A stretch of 41,670 bases of DNA from Actinomycetota bacterium (GTDB taxonomy: Bacteria; Actinomycetota; Actinomycetes; Mycobacteriales; JACQDL01). The notes beneath the pieces are model-generated. The model did no database searches, was not told the origin of the DNA, and was given only the letters and a program-made list of their open reading frames with translations. The translations under genes were made by a program, and so were the position numbers. Positions 7,821-15,907 of this stretch are shown piece after piece (positions within the stretch are counted from its first letter, which is position 1; each line of letters begins with the position of its first letter). The stretch spans positions 1 through 41,670 of the forward strand of contig JACQDL010000004.1 in NCBI GenBank assembly GCA_016201065.1. The letters are read 5' to 3'.

Positions 7821-8453
7821 GTGAGGTTGCTGCGCCGCCGTTCCCCCGAGAGGTCACCGGACACCCCCGACGGGGGGTCTGGTGACGCCCCGAGCTCCGC
7901 GTCCGATCCCCGGTACACCCCCGGCAAGGGGCGCCCGACGCCACGCCGGCGCGAGGCGCAGCCGCGGCGGACCGGCCCGGTGCCACCGCCGCCCCGGACC
8001 CGGCGGGAGGCGTACCGGCGTTCCCGCGAGGTCAGCGCCGGGCGCCGGACCGACGCGGCGGCCCGGATCCAGGCGGGGGACGACTCGGCGCTGCCCCGGC
8101 GGGACCAGGGCCCGGAGCGCCGGATGGTGCGCGACATCGTCGACTCGCGGCGCAACGCCGCCGGCTCGTTCCTGTTCGTCGCGCTGTTCGTCCTGGCCAG
8201 CGCGGTCGTGCCCAGCGTGCAGGTCAAGCAGACCGCGACGCTGATCTGGCTGACCAGCTTCCTGCTGATGGTGATGGACTCGTCGCTGCTCACGCTGCGG
8301 GTACGGCGGCTGGTCCGCCAGTACTTCCCGGCGACCCAGCAACGCCTGGGCGGCCTGGCGTTCTACGCGCTCAACCGATCGATCATGATCCGGCGGTGGC
8401 GGATACCGAAGCCACAGGTCAGGGTCGGCGGCACGATCTACACCGGGGAGTAG
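7821..8453 (+). CDS. DUF3043 membrane protein
   Basis: 210 residues. The first 120 are strongly basic, Pro- and Arg-rich and probably disordered, with repeated RRR and PRR patches. Two hydrophobic segments follow (about 117-133 and 139-156), then a basic C-terminal stretch with YALNRSIMIRRWRIPKPQV. This matches the DUF3043 family, of which M. tuberculosis Rv2206 is a member in the same genomic place. Function unknown. The start is GTG 7821; no ribosome binding site, but a well-placed -10 element argues for a leaderless transcript. Confidence 0.85.
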   Translation: MRLLRRRSPERSPDTPDGGSGDAPSSASDPRYTPGKGRPTPRRREAQPRRTGPVPPPPRTRREAYRRSREVSAGRRTDAAARIQAGDDSALPRRDQGPERRMVRDIVDSRRNAAGSFLFVALFVLASAVVPSVQVKQTATLIWLTSFLLMVMDSSLLTLRVRRLVRQYFPATQQRLGGLAFYALNRSIMIRRWRIPKPQVRVGGTIYTGE

Positions 8454-8467
8454 CCCGACCGGGAGAC

Positions 8468-8473
8468 TAGGGT
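8468..8473 (+). promoter_or_regulatory. -10 element (TAGGGT) for the aldo/keto reductase gene
   Basis: TAGGGT ends seven bases before ATG 8481, with no ribosome binding site between. This is the pattern expected for a leaderless transcript, and it supports ATG 8481 over an in-frame upstream GTG at 8472. Confidence 0.5.
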
Positions 8474-8480
8474 GGCGGCC

Positions 8481-9458
8481 ATGGAGTTCCGCAGACTCGG
8501 CACCAGCGGCCTGACCCTCAGCGAGATCGCGTACGGGAACTGGATCACGCACGGCTCGCAGGTCGCGGAGGACGCCGCCACGGCGTGCGTGCGGGCCGCA
8601 CTCGACGAGGGGATCACCACGTTCGACACCGCCGACGTGTACGCGGGCGGTACAGCCGAGGAAGTCCTCGGCAGGGCGCTGACCGGGGTCCGGCGGGAGG
8701 GCATCGAACTCTTCAGCAAGGTGTACTGGCCGGTCGGGCCGGGACGCAACGATCAGGGGCTGTCCCGCAAGCACATCATCGAGGGGTGTCACGCCTCGCT
8801 CCGCCGGCTCGGGACCGACTACCTCGACCTGTACCAGGCGCACCGGTTCGACAGCTCGGTGCCGCTGGAGGAGACCATGGTCGCCCTCGCCGACCTGGTG
8901 CGGGCCGGCAAGGTGCTCTATCTCGGGGTCTCCGAGTGGCGTGCCGAGCAGATCGAGGCGGCACACGCCCTCGCCGCCGAGCTGCGGGTACCGCTGATCT
9001 CCTCCCAGCCGCAGTACTCGATGCTCTGGCGGATCATCGAGGCCGAGGTCGTCCCCACCTGCCAGCGGCTCGGTCTCGGCCAGATCGTGTGGTCACCGAT
9101 CGCGCAGGGCGTGCTGACCGGCAAGTACCTGCCGGGCGAGCCGGTACCTGCCGGCTCGCGGGCCACCGACCCCAGCGGCGGCCGGTTCATGGACCGGCCG
9201 CTCACCGACGACGTCCTGCGACGGGTGCAGCGGTTGGCACCGCTGGCCGCCGAGGCCGGCCTGTCGATGGCGCAGCTCGCCGTCGCGTGGGTGTTGCAGA
9301 ACCCGAACGTCTCCGCCGCGATCATCGGGGCCAGCCGCCCCGAGCAGGTCCGCGAGAACGTCAAGGCCGCCGGGGTCAGGCTCGACGCGGAGCTGCTCAA
9401 GCGGATCGACGAGGCGCTCGGCGACGCCGTCGAGCGGGACCCCAGCAAGACCGGCTAG
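8481..9458 (+). CDS. Aldo/keto reductase (Kv-beta-like)
   Basis: 325 residues with a complete (beta/alpha)8 AKR layout. The catalytic tetrad is visible: Asp49 and Tyr54 in FDTADVYAGG, Lys80 in ELFSKVYW, His121 in DLYQAHRFD. The NADPH-binding end is IIGASRPEQVRENVKAAGV. The overall pattern (RRLGTSGLTLSEIAYGNW, YSMLWRIIEAEVVPTCQRLG) is that of the AKR6/potassium-channel beta-subunit-like reductases. The physiological substrate is unknown. It is a single-gene unit between DUF3043 and a convergent small gene. The start codon follows from the leaderless -10 element and from homology starting at MEFRRLG. Confidence 0.9.
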   Translation: MEFRRLGTSGLTLSEIAYGNWITHGSQVAEDAATACVRAALDEGITTFDTADVYAGGTAEEVLGRALTGVRREGIELFSKVYWPVGPGRNDQGLSRKHIIEGCHASLRRLGTDYLDLYQAHRFDSSVPLEETMVALADLVRAGKVLYLGVSEWRAEQIEAAHALAAELRVPLISSQPQYSMLWRIIEAEVVPTCQRLGLGQIVWSPIAQGVLTGKYLPGEPVPAGSRATDPSGGRFMDRPLTDDVLRRVQRLAPLAAEAGLSMAQLAVAWVLQNPNVSAAIIGASRPEQVRENVKAAGVRLDAELLKRIDEALGDAVERDPSKTG

Positions 9459-9465
9459 GACGCGG

Positions 9466-9666
9466 TCAGGCCGGCTCCAACGACATCGGGCCGTAGACCT
9501 TCTGGTCGTCGCGGAGCAGGACGACGCTGAGCACGCCGTCGGCGTGCAGCTCGCGCCAGTGCTCCCCCAGCCACGACTCGGCGTCGGACTGGTTGGTGAA
9601 GGATTCGGTCTCCGGGCGGTCCAGCGCCACACCAGCCGCGTCCAGGTAGCGCCACGTCCAGGTCAT
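9466..9666 (-). CDS. Small conserved hypothetical protein
   Basis: 66 residues, MTWTWRYLDAAGVAL at the start and DQKVYGPMSLEPA at the end, with a central SDAESWLGEHWREL helix. I recognise the pattern as a short protein widespread in actinobacteria, with no known function. A TAGCCT -10 element ends six bases upstream of its ATG and no ribosome binding site is present, so it is probably leaderless. It is convergent with the aldo/keto reductase gene (7-base gap) and divergent from cobU. The N-terminal WTWRY followed by a short sheet and one helix suggests a small alpha/beta fold (inference). Confidence 0.75.
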   Translation of the reverse strand: MTWTWRYLDAAGVALDRPETESFTNQSDAESWLGEHWRELHADGVLSVVLLRDDQKVYGPMSLEPA

Positions 9667-9672
9667 GCCGGA

Positions 9673-9678
9673 AGGCTA
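9673..9678 (-). promoter_or_regulatory. -10 element (TAGCCT on the minus strand)
   Basis: TAGCCT reads on the minus strand and ends six bases before the ATG at 9666 of the small hypothetical gene; leaderless-type spacing. Confidence 0.45.
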
Positions 9679-9728
9679 GCGGCCGGAGGCCGGTCGCGCT
9701 GAGGTCGCGGGCACGGAAGGATGGCGTG

Positions 9729-10334
9729 GTGTCCACTGCCGCCCGCCCAGCCATTCCCGCCGGCCGCACGCTGGTGCTCGGCGGCGCGCGGTCGGGCAAG
9801 TCCGGCTGGGCGGAGGCCGAGGTCGCCCGCACCGTGGCCGCCCGCACCGCGGCCGGGTCCGGCGGGCAGGTGACCTACCTGGCCACCGCGCCGGACCGGC
9901 CGGAGGATCCGGAGTGGGCCGAGCGGGTGGCGACGCACCAGGCACGTCGCCCGCCGGCCTGGCGGACCGTGCAGACCGCCGATCTCGCCGCCGCCCTGCG
10001 TGCGGCCGGCGCGGAGGAGATCCTGCTCGTCGACGACCTCGGCAACTGGCTGACCCGGGTCGCCGACGCGGCCGGGGCCTGGGAGGATCGCAGCGCGCTG
10101 CCCGGGCTGCGGGCCGCCGTCACGGAGCTCGTGGACGCCTGGGGCGGGACGTCGGCCACGGTGGTGGCGGTCAGCAACGAGGTCGGCTCCGGTGTGGTGC
10201 CGGCCAGCCACTCCGGCCGGCTGTTCCGGGACGAGATCGGCCGGCTCAACTCGCTGCTCGCGGCGGGCGCCGAACGGGTCGTGCTGGTCGTCGCGGGGCT
10301 GCCGATGTGGCTGCGCGGAAGGGACGGGACGTGA
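9729..10334 (+). CDS. cobU: Adenosylcobinamide kinase / adenosylcobinamide-phosphate guanylyltransferase
   Basis: About 201 residues, normal for CobU. The P-loop GGARSGKS is at residues 18-25, the histidine that is guanylylated in the family is probably His70 (VATHQARRP), and LLVDDLGNWLT and VSNEVGSGVVP are typical. It activates adenosylcobinamide to its GDP form for nucleotide-loop assembly of cobalamin in the cytoplasm. GGAAGG lies eight bases before GTG 9729; GTG 9726 is the alternative. It is the first gene of cobU-cobT-cobS and its TGA overlaps the cobT GTG. No cobalamin riboswitch was found in the 60 bases before it. Confidence 0.9.
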   Translation: MSTAARPAIPAGRTLVLGGARSGKSGWAEAEVARTVAARTAAGSGGQVTYLATAPDRPEDPEWAERVATHQARRPPAWRTVQTADLAAALRAAGAEEILLVDDLGNWLTRVADAAGAWEDRSALPGLRAAVTELVDAWGGTSATVVAVSNEVGSGVVPASHSGRLFRDEIGRLNSLLAAGAERVVLVVAGLPMWLRGRDGT

Positions 10335-11242
10335 TCGATCTCGCGGAGCTGGCCCGGCCGGTCAGCGAGCCCGACCAGCTGGGTGGCGGCGGCCGGCGGG
10401 ACGTCGGCAGGCTCGCCGACCTGGCCGGCTGGCTGGCCCGGGCGCAGGGCCAGTGGCCGCCACGCGACCCGGTGCTGGCCAGGTTGATGCTGGTCAGCGA
10501 GCTGGCGGCGGACGGCCTCGGGGAGGAGCTCCGCGACATCGCGGCACTCGCCGACGCGGCGGTGCACCCGGTGACGCTGGCGGTGGCCGATGCCGACGCC
10601 GGACCGGAGCCGGCGGCAGCCTCGGCGGTGCGGGCCGGCGCCGCGGCGGCGGACACCGAGATCGACGCGGGTGCCGACCTGCTGCTGCTCGCCGGTGAGG
10701 GTGGTGACGACGCGGCCGCCGCGGTGATCGCAGCGCTCGGCGGGCTGGAACCCACGTCGGTAGCCACCGCCGGGACCGGCCCGGACCCGGACGACCGGCG
10801 CTGGTCGGCGTCGGTGCTGGCGATCCGTGACCTGCTCCGCCGGCTCCGCCCGCACCTGCACGACCCCGGCGCGTTGCTGGCGGTCGCCGGCTCACCCATG
10901 CTCGCCGCGCAGGTGGGGCTGCTGCTGCGGGCCGCGGCCCGGCGTACTCCGGTGATCCTCGACGGGCTCGCACCGTGCGCCGCCGCGGTGCTCGCCAGCC
11001 TTGCCGCACCCGCCCTGCCCGCCTGGTGCCTCGCCGGGCACCGCACCGGTGCGGTGGCGCAGGAGGAGGCGCTGCACCAGCTCGGGCTGGACCCGACGCT
11101 GGACCTGGGGATCGTCTCCGGACGCGGGTACGGGGCGCTGCTCGGGCTGGCCACCCTGCGGGTCGCGGTCCGGCTCACCACCGACGACGAGCCCACCACC
11201 ACCGGCACCGCCGGCAACCCGCCTGGCGGCGTGGATGGCTGA
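10331..11242 (+). CDS. cobT: CobT-like phosphoribosyltransferase homologue with altered active site
   Basis: 303 residues, against about 350-360 for normal CobT. Its second half aligns by eye with M. tuberculosis CobT: VDAGADLL, RTPLLLDG, AGHRSSEPGH, LGLDPIVDL. Two hallmarks are lost. The GDMGIGNTTAAA loop is GEGGDDAAAA (residues 122-131). The catalytic glutamate of LGEGTGA is Arg265 (SGRGYGA, 263-269). The AGDHGV stretch near the N-terminus is deleted as well. It overlaps cobU by four bases and cobS by eight, so it is translated with them. Classical activation of dimethylbenzimidazole with nicotinate mononucleotide seems unlikely. It may be a structural or regulatory partner, or a pseudoenzyme. 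The name reflects homology and position, not shown activity. Confidence 0.8.
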   Translation: MIDLAELARPVSEPDQLGGGGRRDVGRLADLAGWLARAQGQWPPRDPVLARLMLVSELAADGLGEELRDIAALADAAVHPVTLAVADADAGPEPAAASAVRAGAAAADTEIDAGADLLLLAGEGGDDAAAAVIAALGGLEPTSVATAGTGPDPDDRRWSASVLAIRDLLRRLRPHLHDPGALLAVAGSPMLAAQVGLLLRAAARRTPVILDGLAPCAAAVLASLAAPALPAWCLAGHRTGAVAQEEALHQLGLDPTLDLGIVSGRGYGALLGLATLRVAVRLTTDDEPTTTGTAGNPPGGVDG

Positions 11243-11975
11243 CGCGCTCCGGCTGGCCCTGACCACGTTCACGGTGCTCCCGGTGCGGGCCGGACGGATC
11301 GACCGGCGGGCGGCCGCCGGGTCGATCGCGCTGGCACCCGCCGTCGGCCTGCTGCTCGGTGCCACGCTCGCCCTGGTCACCGCCGGCCTCACCGCGGTCG
11401 GGTGCGCTCCCCTGCTCACCGCCGCGCTCGGCCTCGGCGGGCTCGCGCTGGCCACCCGCGGGCTGCACCTCGACGGCTTGGCCGACACCGCGGACGGCCT
11501 CGGCTGCCGCGGTGACCGGGATCGGACGCTGGCCGTCATGGCGTCCCCCGAGGTGGGTCCGTTCGGGGTGGTCAGCCTGGTGCTGGTGCTGCTCGTGCAG
11601 GCCTCCGCGCTGGCCGGTCTGGTGGCCGGTGGACGCTGGCTGGCGATCGCGGTGGGGGTGGCCGCCGGCCGGCTGGCGATCGTGTGGGGTTGCCGGCGCG
11701 GCGTACCCGCTGCCCGTCCTGGCGGTCTCGGCGCGCTCGTCGCCGGCACCCAGCCGGTCGGGCTCGCGGTGGCGTGGACCATCGGTCTCGGACTGCTCGG
11801 CTGGTGGGCGGGTGGCTGGCTCGGCCCGCTGGGGGTGCTCGCCGCCGTACTCGTCACCGCCGGTGCGCTGGCTCATCTGACCCGACGGATCGGCGGGGTC
11901 ACCGGCGACGTACTCGGGGCTATTTGCGAGGTATCCACCATGGTTTCCTGGACGGTGCTGGTTGTGACACCCTGA
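11235..11975 (+). CDS. cobS: Adenosylcobinamide-GDP ribazoletransferase
   Basis: 246 residues, mostly hydrophobic, with five to seven predicted membrane segments. The conserved acidic motif LHLDGLADTADGLG (about residues 77-90) and the following RTLAVMASPEVGPFGV are diagnostic for CobS, the membrane cobalamin synthase that joins adenosylcobinamide-GDP to alpha-ribazole. The C-terminal GGVTGDVLGAICE is also conserved. The ATG at 11235 overlaps the cobT end by eight bases. The upstream CobT homologue, which should supply the ribazole phosphate, looks inactive, so the source of that substrate is an open question. Confidence 0.92.
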   Translation: MADALRLALTTFTVLPVRAGRIDRRAAAGSIALAPAVGLLLGATLALVTAGLTAVGCAPLLTAALGLGGLALATRGLHLDGLADTADGLGCRGDRDRTLAVMASPEVGPFGVVSLVLVLLVQASALAGLVAGGRWLAIAVGVAAGRLAIVWGCRRGVPAARPGGLGALVAGTQPVGLAVAWTIGLGLLGWWAGGWLGPLGVLAAVLVTAGALAHLTRRIGGVTGDVLGAICEVSTMVSWTVLVVTP

Positions 11976-11979
11976 GGCG

Positions 11980-12750
11980 GTGACCGAGGACGTGGCACCC
12001 ATCCTGATTACCGGCTGTTCCTCGGCGATCGGGCGCGCCACGGCGGTGCGCCTCGCCCGCGCCGGCCGCACCGTGGTGGCCACGGCTCGTCAGGCGGAGT
12101 CCATCGCGGAGCTGGAACGGGTCGGCTGCCGGGTGCTCCCGCTGGAGGTGTCCGTCGAGGAGTCGATGGTCGACGCCCTCCGGGCGGTGGAGTCCGATCT
12201 CGGCCCGGTCTGGGCCCTGGTCAACAACGCCGAGTACGGCGAGCTCGGCACCATCGAGGAGACGCCGATCGGTGCGGTCCACCGGCAGTTCGAGACGAAC
12301 GTCTTCGGCCTGGCCCGGCTGTGCCAGCTGGTGTTGCCGCGAATGCGCGCGGCGGGCCGGGGCCGGATCGTGAACGTCGGCGCGGCCATCGGGACGGTGG
12401 GCCTGGCCACCGCCGGCTTCCACAGCGCGAGCAGGAACGCCGTCGCCGCGATCACCGAGGCGCTGCGCTGCGAGGTGCGGCCCTTCGGAATCGCGGTCTC
12501 GCTGGTGGAGCCCGGTCCGGTCCGCGCCGGGTCCGGCTGCACGGCCGGCCGGGCGCCCCGATCGGTGGCCGCGCTGGCGGGGCGGTACGGCACCGTCGCC
12601 ACGGCGCTGGACGACGCCCTGGCCCGCACGTTCGGCCGGCCTTTGGTGCGGGTGTCCCCGGACCGCGTCGCGGCGGTGATCCAGCGGGCCCTGTCGGCGA
12701 CCACGCCGAGGCCCCGCTACCCGGTCCGGGCCGCCGGCCCGGCATCCTGA
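11980..12750 (+). CDS. Short-chain dehydrogenase/reductase homologue lacking the catalytic triad
   Basis: 256 residues, classical SDR length. The nucleotide-binding start is ILITGCSSAIGRATAV (about 8-23), the NNAG motif is NNAEYG (82-87), and ETNVFGLARL is typical. The catalytic residues are replaced: the Ser position falls in VNVGAAIG (Gly134/Ala135) and the YxxxK pair reads His148-SAS-Arg152. Ser, Tyr and Lys are thus all gone while the fold-defining residues remain, so the protein may bind a nucleotide without reducing anything. The GTG at 11980 is four bases past the cobS stop, so it is probably the fourth gene of the cob operon. Alternatively it is a decaying but still open gene. Confidence 0.8.
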   Translation: MTEDVAPILITGCSSAIGRATAVRLARAGRTVVATARQAESIAELERVGCRVLPLEVSVEESMVDALRAVESDLGPVWALVNNAEYGELGTIEETPIGAVHRQFETNVFGLARLCQLVLPRMRAAGRGRIVNVGAAIGTVGLATAGFHSASRNAVAAITEALRCEVRPFGIAVSLVEPGPVRAGSGCTAGRAPRSVAALAGRYGTVATALDDALARTFGRPLVRVSPDRVAAVIQRALSATTPRPRYPVRAAGPAS

Positions 12751-12759
12751 GGACGGGCG

Positions 12760-13881
12760 TCAGCGGACCCGTGCCGGCACGAGCGGCGGCTTGGTCACCC
12801 GCATCCGGGCCGGCCGGCCGCGCACATCGACGGTCACCTCGTCGCCCTCGGTGATCGCCTCGCCGTCGCCCGGCGCCGCGTCGAGCAAGGCCAGCGCGAT
12901 CCCCACCCGGAGCGTCGGGGAGAACGTGCCGCTGGTCACCTCGCCAACCTGCCGGCCCCCACGGAGCACCGACATGTGCGGTCGCGGGATGCCCCGGTCG
13001 AGGGCGACGAGACCCCACAGGAGCCTGCGCGGGCCGGCGGCGCGCTCAGCGAGCAGCGCGTCGCGGCCCCAGAACGCCGGTTTGCGCCAACCGACCGCCC
13101 ACCCCGACCGGGCCTGGTTCGGCGTGATGTCCAGCGAGAGGTCCTGCCCGTGCAGGGGGTAGCCCATCTCCGTCCGGAGGGTGTCCCGGGCGCCGAGCCC
13201 GCACGGACGGGCGCCGAGACCCGTGCCGGCGGCCAGCAGCGCGTCCCACATCGCCGGGGCGTCGGCCCAGGCCGGCAGGAGCTCGTAACCGTGCTCGCCG
13301 GTGTAGCCGGTCCGGCACACCACGACCGGACGGTCCCGCCAGGACGAGACGGTGAAGCTCATGTAGTCGTGCCCGGTGGGCAGGCCGACCCGCTCCAGCA
13401 GCTCCGCGGAGCGCGGTCCCTGCACCGCCAGCACGCCGTGGTCGTGGTGCTGGTTGGTGACCGTCACCCCGGCCGGTGCCGCGGCCGAGAGCCGGCGCAC
13501 GACCGCCGCGGTGTTCGCCGCGTTCGGGACGAGGAAGACCTCATCATCGCCGTGCAGGTAGGCGATCAGGTCGTCGACGACCCCGCCGGTCGCCTCCTCG
13601 CAGCAGAGCGTGTACTGCGCCTGGCCGGGACCGATCCGGTCGATGTCGTTGCTCAGCGTCGCGTTGACGAACTCCGCCGCCCCCGGCCCGGCCACCCGCG
13701 CCTTGCCCAGATGGCTGACGTCGAAGATCCCGACGGCCTCCCGGACCGCGGCGTGCTCGGCGAGCACCCCGCCCCCGCTGGCGCCGTACTCGATGGGCAT
13801 CTCCCAGCCGCCGAAGTCGGCGAGCTTGGCCTCCAGCGCCACATGGCGGTCGTGCAGCGGGGACCGGGTCAATGGGCTCAT
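12760..13881 (-). CDS. gcvT: Glycine cleavage system T protein (aminomethyltransferase)
   Basis: 373 residues. N-terminal [26 protein letters not shown], then [10 protein letters not shown], the folate-side [10 protein letters not shown], and [12 protein letters not shown] are all GcvT hallmarks; a C-terminal barrel with [13 protein letters not shown] follows. It transfers the aminomethyl group from the lipoylated H protein to tetrahydrofolate, releasing ammonia. No gcvH or gcvP is nearby, but the lipoate genes are at 24995-27573. The ATG at 13881 lacks a ribosome binding site; TAGCGT nine bases upstream suggests a leaderless mRNA. No glycine riboswitch could be recognised in the 99-base upstream gap. 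It is convergent with the SDR gene. Confidence 0.93.
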   Translation of the reverse strand: MSPLTRSPLHDRHVALEAKLADFGGWEMPIEYGASGGGVLAEHAAVREAVGIFDVSHLGKARVAGPGAAEFVNATLSNDIDRIGPGQAQYTLCCEEATGGVVDDLIAYLHGDDEVFLVPNAANTAAVVRRLSAAAPAGVTVTNQHHDHGVLAVQGPRSAELLERVGLPTGHDYMSFTVSSWRDRPVVVCRTGYTGEHGYELLPAWADAPAMWDALLAAGTGLGARPCGLGARDTLRTEMGYPLHGQDLSLDITPNQARSGWAVGWRKPAFWGRDALLAERAAGPRRLLWGLVALDRGIPRPHMSVLRGGRQVGEVTSGTFSPTLRVGIALALLDAAPGDGEAITEGDEVTVDVRGRPARMRVTKPPLVPARVR

Positions 13882-13890
13882 GACCGTGTG

Positions 13891-13896
13891 ACGCTA
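13891..13896 (-). promoter_or_regulatory. -10 element (TAGCGT on the minus strand) for gcvT
   Basis: TAGCGT on the minus strand ends nine bases before the gcvT ATG, with no ribosome binding site between. Weaker than the other leaderless candidates because of the longer spacing. Confidence 0.35.
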
Positions 13897-13980
13897 CCGG
13901 TCCGACGCCGACCTTTCGCCGTTTCCGCACCTGTGCCCCGTACGATCCGCCCGGGAAGACTCGTAGACGATTGGACCACC

Positions 13981-15495
13981 GTGGCCACCCTGACTCTCTC
14001 CGCGGCCTCCGCGCCTCCTCGTGCCGACGCCGTCGTCGTGGCGATCGCCAGCGGCCCGGATGGCCCGGTTCTGCTGCCCGGCACCGAGGAGGTCGACCGC
14101 GGCCTCGACGGCCGGCTCGTCGAGGCGCTGGCCGCCCTCGGCGCGAACGGGGCGGCCGAGCAGGTCACCAAGGTCGCCACGCTCGGCGCGCTGCCGGTAC
14201 CGGTGATCGCGGCCGTCGGCCTCGGTCCGCGGACGCCGACGTACTCGGCGGACACCGTCCGGCGGGCGGCCGGGGCGGCGAGCCGCGCCCTGGCCGGGCG
14301 GGCGACGGTGATCTCGACGCTTGCCCTGGTCAACGGAGCGGAGGCCGATCCGGCCCTGGTGACCGCCGCCGGCGAGGGTGCGCTGCTCGGCGGGTACGAG
14401 TTCACCCGGTACAAGAGCACGCCGGGCGCCCCGCTGCCGGCGGCCTTCTCACTCGCCGTCACCGACCCGTCGGACCCGCGGTACCGCGCCGCGGTCAGCC
14501 GCGCGGCGGCCGTCAGCACGGCGGTCAGGCTCGCCCGCGACCTCACGAACACCCCGCCGAACGACCTGGTGCCGGCGAGCCTTGCCGAACGCGCCGAGCA
14601 GGCGGCCCACCTGGCCGGCCTTGAGGTCGAGGTGCTGGACGAGAAGGCGCTGAAGAAGGGCGGGTACGGCGGCGTGCTGGCCGTGGGGATGGGATCGGTG
14701 CACCCGCCCCGCCTGGTCCGGCTGCACTACCGCGGCCCCGGGACCGGCACCGGCCCCGGGGTGCGGGTGGCGCTGGTGGGCAAGGGGATCACGTTCGACT
14801 CGGGTGGCCTGTCGATCAAGCCGGCGAGCGGGATGGAGATCATGAAGTCGGACATGGCCGGGGCCGCGGCGGTGATCGCCACGATGACGCTGGCCGCCGC
14901 GCTGCGGCTGCCGCTGGAGATCACGGCCACCGTGCCGATGGCGGAGAACCTGCCGGGCGGCTCCGCCTACCGGCCGCAGGACGTCCTCACCATGTACGGC
15001 GGCCAGCGGGTCGAGGTCCTCAACACCGACGCCGAGGGGCGGCTGATCCTGGCTGACGGGATCGTCCGGGCGTGTGAGGACACCCCGACGTACCTGCTGG
15101 AGGTCTCGACCCTGACCGGCTCCCAGCTCATCGCGCTCGGCACGCGCACGACCGGGGTGATGGGCAGCGACGGGCTGCGGGACCGGGTGGTGCGGGCCGG
15201 GGACCTCGCCGGTGAGGGCATGTGGCCGATGCCGCTGCCGGACGAGCTGCGCACCGACCTCGACTCGACCGTGGCGGACATGGCGAACATCACCGGGCAC
15301 CGTAACGGTGGGATGCTCGCGGCCGGGCAGTTCCTCGCCAGCTTCGTCGCCGACGGGGTGCAGTGGGCGCACCTGGACATCGCGGGTCCGGCGTACAACA
15401 CACGCGACCCCTGGGGGTGCACCCCCAGGGGCGGCACCGGGGTCCCGGTGCGGACCCTGCTGGCCACCCTGGAGGACATCGCGGGCAACGGATGA
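13981..15495 (+). CDS. pepA: Leucyl aminopeptidase (M17)
   Basis: 504 residues. The C-terminal catalytic domain carries all M17 residues: Lys268 and Asp273 (VGKGITFDSGG), Lys280, Asp291 (MKSDMAGAAAV), Asp350 and Glu352 and Arg354 (NTDAEGRL). The N-terminal about 170 residues form the variable domain. It is a cytosolic two-metal peptidase releasing N-terminal residues, counterpart of M. tuberculosis pepB (Rv2213), which lies in the same order after gcvT. The GTG at 13981 is where similarity begins; upstream frame overlaps gcvT and is ignored. A 24-base perfect palindrome lies inside the gene at 15408-15431. Confidence 0.93.
   Translation: MATLTLSAASAPPRADAVVVAIASGPDGPVLLPGTEEVDRGLDGRLVEALAALGANGAAEQVTKVATLGALPVPVIAAVGLGPRTPTYSADTVRRAAGAASRALAGRATVISTLALVNGAEADPALVTAAGEGALLGGYEFTRYKSTPGAPLPAAFSLAVTDPSDPRYRAAVSRAAAVSTAVRLARDLTNTPPNDLVPASLAERAEQAAHLAGLEVEVLDEKALKKGGYGGVLAVGMGSVHPPRLVRLHYRGPGTGTGPGVRVALVGKGITFDSGGLSIKPASGMEIMKSDMAGAAAVIATMTLAAALRLPLEITATVPMAENLPGGSAYRPQDVLTMYGGQRVEVLNTDAEGRLILADGIVRACEDTPTYLLEVSTLTGSQLIALGTRTTGVMGSDGLRDRVVRAGDLAGEGMWPMPLPDELRTDLDSTVADMANITGHRNGGMLAAGQFLASFVADGVQWAHLDIAGPAYNTRDPWGCTPRGGTGVPVRTLLATLEDIAGNG
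15408..15431. repeat. Perfect 24-base palindrome inside pepA
   Basis: CCCCTGGGGGTG followed immediately by CACCCCCAGGGG: every base pairs with its mirror. It falls in conserved coding sequence (the region equivalent to the family's YGYTPKGGTG) about 65 bases before the stop. It may be a chance of codon choice, a hairpin in the mRNA, or a protein-binding site. Confidence 0.6.
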
Positions 15496-15541
15496 CCCAC
15501 TGCCGGGGCGTGGACGTGGGTCGGACCGCTCCGCCCCGAGC

Positions 15542-15907
15542 TCAGCCAGCAGGCGGGTCTGGGGTCCGGCCGGACTGGCCCCGTGGCACGCCGGTATCGC
15601 CGGCCGCCTTCCGCCGCGAGGTCCATTCCCGCATCCGCTTCGGGTAACCCACGAGGTTGGCGTCGTAGACCGGGATGCCGAGCCTGCGCCCCAGGTCGCG
15701 GGCCGCGTCGGGTCCGGGCACCCGCCGCCGGGTCCACTCGCCATCCACGGCGACCAGCACCAGCGTCGTCTCGGTCACCGTCGTGCGCGGCTCGATGAAC
15801 GCCTCGACGCCCCGCCGGCTTCCGGCGAAGGCCTCAAGGTGCGCGAGGTCCGCGGTGCGAGCCGGACCCGACTGTCCGGGCCGGCTCCTGCGTCGAAACC
15901 ACCCCAA
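15542..15907 (-). CDS. Conserved hypothetical actinobacterial protein
   Basis: About 121 residues. The recognisable core is LAHLEAFAGSRRGVEAFIEP, TVTETTLVLVAVDGEWTRRR and IPVYDANLVGYPKRMREW, a pattern seen in short actinobacterial proteins sometimes labelled oxidoreductase without evidence. The N-terminus is basic and the C-terminal tail is polar. The TTG at 15907 is chosen because GGGAGG lies five bases upstream. The frame continues upstream without homology. It converges on pepA with a 46-base gap. No enzyme motif is visible and I propose no function. Confidence 0.65.
   Translation of the reverse strand: MGWFRRRSRPGQSGPARTADLAHLEAFAGSRRGVEAFIEPRTTVTETTLVLVAVDGEWTRRRVPGPDAARDLGRRLGIPVYDANLVGYPKRMREWTSRRKAAGDTGVPRGQSGRTPDPPAG

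Noticed and set aside
9667-9728. Cobalamin riboswitch before cobU
   Set aside because: Only about 60 bases are available and no B12-box-like sequence is visible; too short for the aptamer.
13882-13980. Glycine riboswitch before gcvT
   Set aside because: The 99-base gap is shared with the pepA start, and I could not find the conserved core of the aptamer; a leaderless -10 next to the gcvT ATG also argues against a long leader.
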